DNA from: Streptomyces taklimakanensis
Lineage (GTDB): Bacteria; Actinomycetota; Actinomycetes; Streptomycetales; Streptomycetaceae
Direction of reading: 5' to 3'
DNA: 64,000 bases
Assembly: GCF_009709575.1 (NCBI RefSeq)
Contig: NZ_WIXO01000001.1
Location: 620,001-684,000 of the forward strand
Shown piece by piece: positions 59,217 through 64,000 of this stretch (the first letter of the stretch is position 1; each line of letters opens with the position of its first letter). Under the pieces are notes generated by a model. It did no database searches. It was not told the DNA's origin and saw nothing but the letters and a program-made list of their open reading frames with translations. Both the position numbers and the translations under genes were made by a program.

Positions 59217-59248
59217 CGGGGCGCGGCCGCCCCTGCGGCCGCGCCCCG
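59217..59248. terminator. Bidirectional terminator
   Basis: A 14-bp perfect GC-rich stem with the loop CCCT lies between the DUF2795 gene and the convergent small gene at 59312-59524. Confidence 0.8.
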
Positions 59249-59311
59249 AAGCCGTGTCGACGGACGGCCGCAGGCGCGGTCCCGCCCCGGCCGTCCGTCA
59301 CCTCTCGCCGG

Positions 59312-59524
59312 TCACCGGTCCCGGCCCTCCTCGTCCTCGCGCTCGCCGGTGAGGTCCTCGCGGTCCACACCGGCCTCGGACATGGCGTCCTCCAGTTGCC
59401 GCCCGACGTTCCCCCGGTCCTTGTTGGCGGCCTCGGCCCGACGCGCGGACTCCTGCCCCTGCTCGTCGAAGACGACCTGGTCGGTCTTCTCGGTCTTGGG
59501 CCGGTTCTCCTCGGGCGTGGTCAT
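59312..59524 (-). CDS. Small acidic hydrophilic protein, hypothetical
   Basis: A 70-residue, highly charged and probably disordered protein (TTPEENRPKTEKTDQVVFDE, then DAMSEAGVDREDLTGERED). No family is recognised. The coding assignment rests on codon bias, a GGAG-containing ribosome-binding site (GAGGAGGCCGAC) and a SigB-type promoter 92 bp upstream, matching the other small stress genes here. Confidence 0.65.
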   Translation of the reverse strand: MTTPEENRPKTEKTDQVVFDEQGQESARRAEAANKDRGNVGRQLEDAMSEAGVDREDLTGEREDEEGRDR

Positions 59525-59615
59525 GTCGGCCTCCTCGGCTCCGCGACGTCCGTGATCGGTCCACCCGATCCGGTCGGTCGCGATCGATTGTGATCGTTGG
59601 TGACAGGAGGACGCC

Positions 59616-59640
59616 GTACCCGTTTGTGGACGACGCATGC
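59616..59640 (-). promoter_or_regulatory. SigB-type promoter for the gene at 59312-59524
   Basis: The minus strand reads GCAT-N15-GGGTAC, identical in hexamer and spacing to the site at 2066-2090. Confidence 0.6.
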
Positions 59641-59743
59641 GGGCCGGCGGGGGAACCGATGTCCCCGACCGGTGTGCCCGACCCCCGCCGCGGAGGACAC
59701 CGCTCCCACGCCCCGCCTCCGCACGAGGGCGACCGAGCGGACG

Positions 59744-60139
59744 TCAGGGCCGCTCGGCGTCCGAGCCGCGGTAGGCCGGCCACGGTGTGGTCGGCTGGAG
59801 CACGGCCTCACTCAACGCCCGGGTCCGCAGGGCCGTGACCTCCTGGTACTCGGGATCGGCGACCATGCGGCTGAACGCCTCCCGACTGGGGTAGCGCACC
59901 AGCAGCACCGCGTCCCACGCCTGCCCGTCCTCGGCGACCAGAGCGGTCGCGCCGTCCCCCGCGTACAGGACCCGGGCCCCGTAGCGACCCAGGAAACGCT
60001 CCTGGAGCAGACGCCCGTACTCCTCGTACGAGGCCCTGCCGTCCGGGGCGAACCGCAGCAGGTTGAGCATGACGACCGGACCGCCCGGGTCCTCGTCCAA
60101 CATGCGCTTGAGGTCGGCTCCCGAGGGGTCGACGGCCAT
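59744..60139 (-). CDS. DUF1330 domain-containing protein
   Basis: A 131-residue protein of the dimeric alpha-beta barrel DUF1330 family: VVMLNLLRFAPDGRASYEEY, VLYAGDGATALVAEDGQAWD, AVLLVRYPSREAFSRMVADP-EYQEVTALR. Members are small, possibly cofactor-free enzymes or stress proteins without defined activity. The ATG at 60139 follows AAGGAGTCACC. It is monocistronic and divergent from the Tat-signal/amidase pair. Confidence 0.88.
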   Translation of the reverse strand: MAVDPSGADLKRMLDEDPGGPVVMLNLLRFAPDGRASYEEYGRLLQERFLGRYGARVLYAGDGATALVAEDGQAWDAVLLVRYPSREAFSRMVADPEYQEVTALRTRALSEAVLQPTTPWPAYRGSDAERP

Positions 60140-60370
60140 GGGTGACTCCTTGTCGTCATGTCGATGTGCCGCAGCCGACTGCGGCGGACCGGACATCCGG
60201 CAGGAGCCTAACCCCGCGACCCGCCTCTTGCATACCGTCCGGTCGGTCCGCATCGAGCCCCGCACTGTTCACCGCGACGGCCGAGCCTGCCCGCTCCCCG
60301 ACCGGGTAGGCCCCTCCCCGCACCGCGGCGAACCAGCGCCGGTACACCCCTTCGGCGGCAGGAGAACACG

Positions 60371-60622
60371 TTGTCCCCCACCCCACCCAGACCGAACCGA
60401 CGCGGCTTCCTCGGCATCACCGGCACCACGGCGGCGCTGGCCGCCTGCGCCGCGGCCCTCCCCACCCTGGGCGCCCTCACGGCCGGACCCGCCGGTCACC
60501 GCTTCCCGGCGGCCACCCACCCCCACCACCCCACCGCCCTCTACCCCGAGGACTGCGACGACGACACCGAACCCCTGAACGCCGGAGTGCGGTGCGGCGC
60601 GGACCCGACGGAGGTCCGATGA
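60371..60622 (+). CDS. Short ORF encoding a twin-arginine signal peptide
   Basis: An 83-residue frame starting with TTG behind GGCAGGAGAACACG. It begins PTPPRPNRRGFLGITGTTAA, a twin-arginine signal with a hydrophobic core through residue 35, followed by about 45 residues rich in His, Pro and Asp with no domain. Its TGA overlaps the ATG of the amidase (ATGA). It looks like the signal peptide and linker that would normally be fused to the downstream amidase. It may be a separate small secreted protein, or the N-terminus of a frameshifted gene. Confidence 0.6.
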   Translation: MSPTPPRPNRRGFLGITGTTAALAACAAALPTLGALTAGPAGHRFPAATHPHHPTALYPEDCDDDTEPLNAGVRCGADPTEVR

Positions 60623-61356
60623 CGGTCTTCGTCCCCCGTTCGGAGTGGGGCGCCCGAGCCCCCCGCAACCGATCCGCCAACATCACGCCCGGCAACGGTG
60701 GCACCACCGTCCACCACGTGGGCGGCTCCCGCACCGCCCAGACCGACCACGGCTCGTGCGCCGGACAGGTGCGCGGCATCCAGAACCACCACATGGACGG
60801 CAACGGCTGGGCCGACATCGCCTACACCTACCTGGTCTGCGTCCACGGGCACGTCTTCGAGGGTCGGGGGCCGGGAGTGCGGACCGCGGCCAACGGCACC
60901 GACGCCGGGAACCAGAACTGGTACGCGGTGTGCGCGCTCACCGGCGGCTCGCCCTCCGACTACGACCCCGTCACCGACCGACTCCTGGACGCCCTGCGCT
61001 GGTCGATCGGCAACCTGCGCGACATCGGCGGCGCGGGACACGGGATCAACCGGCACGCCGACCACCTGCCCACCTCCTGTCCGGGCGGACTCTCCTCCCA
61101 CGTACTGGACGGTTCGCTGGAACCCGGCGCGGGACCGCCCGCCTGGCCGGGCGTCCACTTCTCCCACCCGCCGACCACCGAACACCCCGGAGTGCGCGTG
61201 TGGCAGTCGCGGCTGCGCGACCGCGGCTGGTCCATCGGGGTGGACGGACGGTACGGCGCCCGCTCCCGGAGCGTGTGCGAGAGCTTCCAGACCCGGCACG
61301 GGCTGGTGGTCGACGGCGTCGTCGGGCCGCACACCTGGGAAGCCGCCTTCGCCTGA
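60619..61356 (+). CDS. PGRP-type N-acetylmuramoyl-L-alanine amidase with peptidoglycan-binding domain
   Basis: A 245-residue protein. The PGRP/amidase_2 domain (residues 1-165) shows FVPRSEWGARAPRNR, the zinc-ligand histidine in GGTTVHHVGG, DGNGWADIAYTYLVCVHGHV, and the second metal histidine and cysteine near HADHLPTSCPGG. A C-terminal peptidoglycan-binding domain (GVRVWQSRLRDRGWSIGVDG, then DGVVGPHTWEAAFA) follows. It cleaves the stem peptide from muramic acid. It has no export signal of its own; the upstream overlapping ORF encodes a Tat signal. Confidence 0.9.
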   Translation: MTVFVPRSEWGARAPRNRSANITPGNGGTTVHHVGGSRTAQTDHGSCAGQVRGIQNHHMDGNGWADIAYTYLVCVHGHVFEGRGPGVRTAANGTDAGNQNWYAVCALTGGSPSDYDPVTDRLLDALRWSIGNLRDIGGAGHGINRHADHLPTSCPGGLSSHVLDGSLEPGAGPPAWPGVHFSHPPTTEHPGVRVWQSRLRDRGWSIGVDGRYGARSRSVCESFQTRHGLVVDGVVGPHTWEAAFA

Positions 61357-61459
61357 CCGGACCCGACCGCTCCCCGCCGACGTCCGGGGCCGGACGCGGA
61401 ACGGTCCGCACAGCGCCCGGCCCCCAACGGCGACGGCCCACGCCCGGACCGGAACCGAA

Positions 61460-61499
61460 CGACCGGACGACCGGAAGAGCGGACGACCGGACGACCGGA
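61460..61499. repeat. Octamer repeat CGACCGGA
   Basis: Five 8-bp units (two CGACCGGA, one AGAGCGGA variant, two CGACCGGA) lie upstream of the 2-hydroxyacid dehydrogenase gene. They end 14 bp before its ATG and almost touch the GAGGAGG ribosome-binding site. Confidence 0.8.
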
Positions 61500-61513
61500 C
61501 ACGAGGAGGCACG

Positions 61514-62566
61514 ATGGAGAGACCCACGGGCGGTACGGCGGACGGTGGGACGCCCACGACGGTGGACGTCGTCGCCTACGGAGTCGTGGCCGACGAGCGC
61601 CCCCTGCTGGAGAACGCGTTCCGCGGCCGACACCGACTGCGCTGCCTGGACCTGGTCCTGGACCGGGACACCGCCACCACGGCCGCCGGGTGCGCGGTGG
61701 TGTGCAGCAGCGTCAACGACGTGCTGGACGAACGGGTGCTGACCGCCCTGGCCGACGGCGGCACCCGCCTGGTGACCCAGCGCGCCACCGGCCACAACAA
61801 CATCGACCTGGAGGCGGCACGGAGGCTGGGCCTGTCGGTGGCCCGCGTCTCGTCCTACTCCCCCCACTCGGTGGCCGAGTTCGCCTGGGCCCTGGCCCTG
61901 GCGGTCAACCGCAGGGTGCCCCGAGCGGTGTCCCGCACCCGCGACTTCGACTTCCGGCTCGACGGACTGCTGGGACGCGACTTCCACGGACGCACCGCCG
62001 GGATCCTGGGCACGGGGAGGATCGGTGCCGCCTTCGCCCGGATCGCCGCGGGCTTCGGCATGCGCCTGCTCGGCGCCGACGTCGCCCGCAACCCCGAGTG
62101 CGAGGCCCTGGGCGTGGAGTACGTCGACCGCGACCGACTGTTCGCCGAAGCCGACCTGGTCAGCCTGCACCTGCCGCTGCTGCCCGACACCCACCACGTG
62201 GTCGACGCCGCCGCCCTGCGCCGGATGAAGGACGACGCGATCCTGGTCAACACCAGCCGCGGCGGCCTGATCGACGCCCAGGCCCTGGTGGAGACCCTGC
62301 GGGCGGGCCGCCTGGACGGGGTGGGCCTGGACGTCTACGAGGAGGAGGCCGGGGTCTTCTTCTTCGACCGCTCCCTGGAGGTGATGACCGACGACACCCT
62401 CGCCCGCCTGATGACCTTCCGCAACGTCCTGGTCAGCTCCCACCAGGCGTACTTCACCCGCGACGCGGTGGGACAGATCGTCGACGCCACCGCGCGCACC
62501 GTCGAGGACCACCTGGCGGGACGCGTGAGCGAGAACTTCCTGGTGCCCCCGCCCGCCCCCCACTGA
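61514..62566 (+). CDS. D-2-hydroxyacid dehydrogenase (D-lactate dehydrogenase-like)
   Basis: A 350-residue NAD-dependent dehydrogenase. Signatures are TQRATGHNNIDLEAARRLGL, VSSYSPHSVAEFAW, the Rossmann GILGTGRIGAAFARIAAGFG, the LHLPLLPDTHHVVDA region, and VNTSRGGLIDAQALVETLRA followed by GLDVYEEE. The catalytic Arg, Glu and His (SSHQAYFTRDAV) are in place. It resembles fermentative D-lactate dehydrogenases, and Streptomyces could use it under oxygen limitation. The first 17 residues are low-complexity. ATG follows GAGGAGG. Confidence 0.92.
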   Translation: MERPTGGTADGGTPTTVDVVAYGVVADERPLLENAFRGRHRLRCLDLVLDRDTATTAAGCAVVCSSVNDVLDERVLTALADGGTRLVTQRATGHNNIDLEAARRLGLSVARVSSYSPHSVAEFAWALALAVNRRVPRAVSRTRDFDFRLDGLLGRDFHGRTAGILGTGRIGAAFARIAAGFGMRLLGADVARNPECEALGVEYVDRDRLFAEADLVSLHLPLLPDTHHVVDAAALRRMKDDAILVNTSRGGLIDAQALVETLRAGRLDGVGLDVYEEEAGVFFFDRSLEVMTDDTLARLMTFRNVLVSSHQAYFTRDAVGQIVDATARTVEDHLAGRVSENFLVPPPAPH

Positions 62567-62600
62567 CCGAACGGCGCCGCCGGGGACTCGGCACGGGGAC

Positions 62601-62981
62601 TCAGTACAGGGAGGCGGGCCACCCCACCGTCACCGCCAGGACGACCCCCGCGTCGACGGCGACGCCCACCGACAACCAGGGGTTGAACCAGAGCGTCTTC
62701 AGCACCAGCCCGCTCGCCGCCGCCAACACCGCCGCCGGCGCCCACCAGCCCAGGCCCGCCGCCAGCGCCACGCCCGCCGCGGCGTACAGCAGGGCCGTGA
62801 TCGAGGCCAGGCCCACCGCACCCGCCCTGGCGGTCTCCTCGCTCAGGTGGGCCACGGCCAGCGCCCAGGAGTGGCCGGGCACGAAGAGGGGAGGATGCTC
62901 GGGATCCGCCGGCGTCGCCCAGACCCTCAGGTGCACCAGGGCGTGGGCGAGCAACAGGACGACCACCAGGGCTCTGATCAC
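62601..62981 (-). CDS. Small multi-span membrane protein, hypothetical
   Basis: A 126-residue hydrophobic protein with four predicted spans: ALVVVLLLAHALVHLRVWA, VGLASITALLYAAAGVALAA, WAPAAVLAAASGLVLKTLWF and VGVAVDAGVVLAVTVGWPA. No family is recognised. The GTG start follows GAAGGGGGCGACG. It lies directly downstream of the universal stress protein gene (97-bp gap, same strand) and may be co-expressed with it. Confidence 0.7.
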   Translation of the reverse strand: MIRALVVVLLLAHALVHLRVWATPADPEHPPLFVPGHSWALAVAHLSEETARAGAVGLASITALLYAAAGVALAAGLGWWAPAAVLAAASGLVLKTLWFNPWLSVGVAVDAGVVLAVTVGWPASLY

Positions 62982-63078
62982 ACCGTCGCCCCCTTCCGCT
63001 CCCGTCCGTCTCCCCCCGGTTCGGTGCCGCCCCGCTCCGGCCGGAGACGGGGCGCGGGCGACGCCGTCGGCGCGACCG

Positions 63079-64000
63079 TCACCGCACTCCACCGCCGCCT
63101 ACACCGCCGACACCGCCGCCCCCGCGCACGGCCGGCACCAGCAGCACCGGACAGTGGGCGTGGTGGAGCAGCGAGTGCACCACCGGTCCCAGCCGCAGCG
63201 CCGCCCTGCCGCGTCCGCGGTGGGCGGCCACGACCGCCACGTCCGCCTCCCCGCTCGCCTCCACCAGGAGGCGAGCGGCACCGCCGGTGACCGTCCTGGC
63301 CCGGACGGTCACCTCCGGGTACCGCTCGCGGAACGGATCCAACACCTGCTCCACCAGCACCTCCTCGCTCCGCCCGATCCGGGCCATGTCCTGCCGGAGC
63401 GGACCGGTGGGCATCAGCGGCTCGCCGGGCGGCGCCAGACGGTGGTAGATCCAGGCGTGCAGCACCGTCAACGCGGCGTCCCGGGTCCTGGCCTCCTCGA
63501 AGGCCGCCTCCACCGCGGCGTGGTCGTCCTCGCCCTCCAGCCCCAGCAGGACGGTGCCGCGGGGAACGCGCTCGTGCTCCGGCGGCAGCTCGCCGCGCAC
63601 GACCATCAGCGGCCCCACCACGTGGGCGGCGGCCCGCAGGCTCACCGAGCCCAGCAGCAGCCCCCGGAAACCGCCCAGCCCCCGGGAGCCGACCACCGTC
63701 AACGCCGCCCGACGGCTCAGCTCCACCAGGGCGTCGGCGGCGTCCTCCACCACCACCGAGGCCGTCACCTCCAACCCCGGCGCCAGCTCCCGCACCCGGG
63801 CCACGGCCGCCTCCGCCAGCTCCCGCGCCTCCTCGGGGGAGCGGGTGTGCACGGCGGTGTCCGGCGTCCCGTCCTCCCAGCCGCCCGAGCCGACCGGCCC
63901 GCCCTTCGGGGGGACCGACCAGGGCCGACCGTGCACCACCTCCAAGGGCACCCCGCGGCGCCCGGCCTGCGTCACCGCCTCCTCCAGGGCGAGCCCGGAG
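63079..64000 (-). CDS. Universal stress protein with tandem UspA domains (5' end missing)
   Basis: At least 307 residues of a two-domain UspA protein; the start lies beyond the window. The first domain ends with ALTVVGSRGLGGFRGLLLGS-VSLRAAAHV, the ATP-binding G-x2-G-x9-G pattern. The second domain begins VLLGLEGEDDHAAVEAAFEE and carries VAVVAAHRGRGRAALRLGPV-VHSLLHHAHCPVLLV with a partly altered motif. Between them are basic and acidic helices. Tandem Usp proteins are typical of dormancy and stress regulons in Actinobacteria and agree with the stress character of this end of the window. Confidence 0.92.
   Translation of the reverse strand, partial: SGLALEEAVTQAGRRGVPLEVVHGRPWSVPPKGGPVGSGGWEDGTPDTAVHTRSPEEARELAEAAVARVRELAPGLEVTASVVVEDAADALVELSRRAALTVVGSRGLGGFRGLLLGSVSLRAAAHVVGPLMVVRGELPPEHERVPRGTVLLGLEGEDDHAAVEAAFEEARTRDAALTVLHAWIYHRLAPPGEPLMPTGPLRQDMARIGRSEEVLVEQVLDPFRERYPEVTVRARTVTGGAARLLVEASGEADVAVVAAHRGRGRAALRLGPVVHSLLHHAHCPVLLVPAVRGGGGVGGVGGGGVR

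Noticed and set aside
1..64000. tRNA, rRNA, riboswitch or attachment site
   Set aside because: Scanning by eye found no cloverleaf, rRNA segment, known metabolite-riboswitch core or integrase-linked direct repeat; a covariance-model search would be needed to exclude small RNAs.

Overview
The window is high-GC actinobacterial DNA, almost certainly a Streptomyces chromosome: about 70% G+C with strong third-position bias, frequent GTG starts, ATGA/GTGA stop-start overlaps, and genus markers such as RbpA, an AfsA/ArpA-type butyrolactone pair, YczE/YczR, Tat-exported flavoproteins and a streptogrisin-like protease. I see no rRNA, tRNA, CRISPR array or intact insertion sequence.

1-10.4 kb is a stress and envelope block: a SigB/SigF-family sigma factor (cut by the window edge), DedA, BrkB and holin-like membrane proteins, DUF3618 and PRC-barrel/DUF2382 proteins, a GH15 glycosidase and a zinc-dependent sugar dehydrogenase. 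Several genes, including the sigma factor, have an upstream GNNT-N15/16-GGGTAC element, the pattern known for Streptomyces SigB promoters. The same element recurs at 58.9 and 59.6 kb in front of two small genes, so both ends of the window may belong to one regulon.

10.4-30 kb is mostly core genome: DUF2277, an ATP-grasp protein, an FtsK/SpoIIIE-like protein with degenerate nucleotide-binding motifs, a divergent yczR/yczE pair followed by a glycerophosphodiesterase, an MFS permease, rbpA behind a perfect SigR-type promoter, fxsA-ppm1-lnt, an amidohydrolase, an Lrp regulator, an acyl-CoA dehydrogenase, a PolA-like polymerase and a haloacetate-dehalogenase-like hydrolase.

30.0-54.9 kb is the most interesting region, a biosynthetic gene cluster with no polyketide synthase or NRPS. 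One long minus-strand operon holds a class II DAHP synthase, EPSP synthase, chorismate synthase, shikimate kinase, a PhzE-like aminodeoxyisochorismate synthase, a PhzD-like isochorismatase and a DhbA/EntA-like dehydrogenase. Together these should boost chorismate and convert it to 3-hydroxyanthranilate. A flavin monooxygenase, a small YdhR-like protein and an asparagine-synthetase-like amidotransferase sit in the same operon. A second group adds an SDR, an MFS exporter, an SRPBCC/DUF1857 protein and two tandem Tat-exported bicovalent-FAD oxidases. Regulation is dense: a HTH-only LuxR protein, two TetR-type regulators (one ArpA-like), an AfsA homologue, and a transposase-derived protein lacking its first catalytic aspartate. 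A seven-copy, exactly 19-bp-spaced direct repeat lies upstream of the main operon, and two related TTGAAC-TACG operators lie in two distant promoter regions.

55-64 kb holds an extracellular serine protease with three CebR/LacI-like boxes, a cold-shock gene with a two-hairpin leader, a DEAD-box helicase, small stress-type proteins, a PGRP-type amidase whose Tat signal is encoded in a separate overlapping ORF, a D-2-hydroxyacid dehydrogenase, a small membrane protein and a universal stress protein truncated by the window end.
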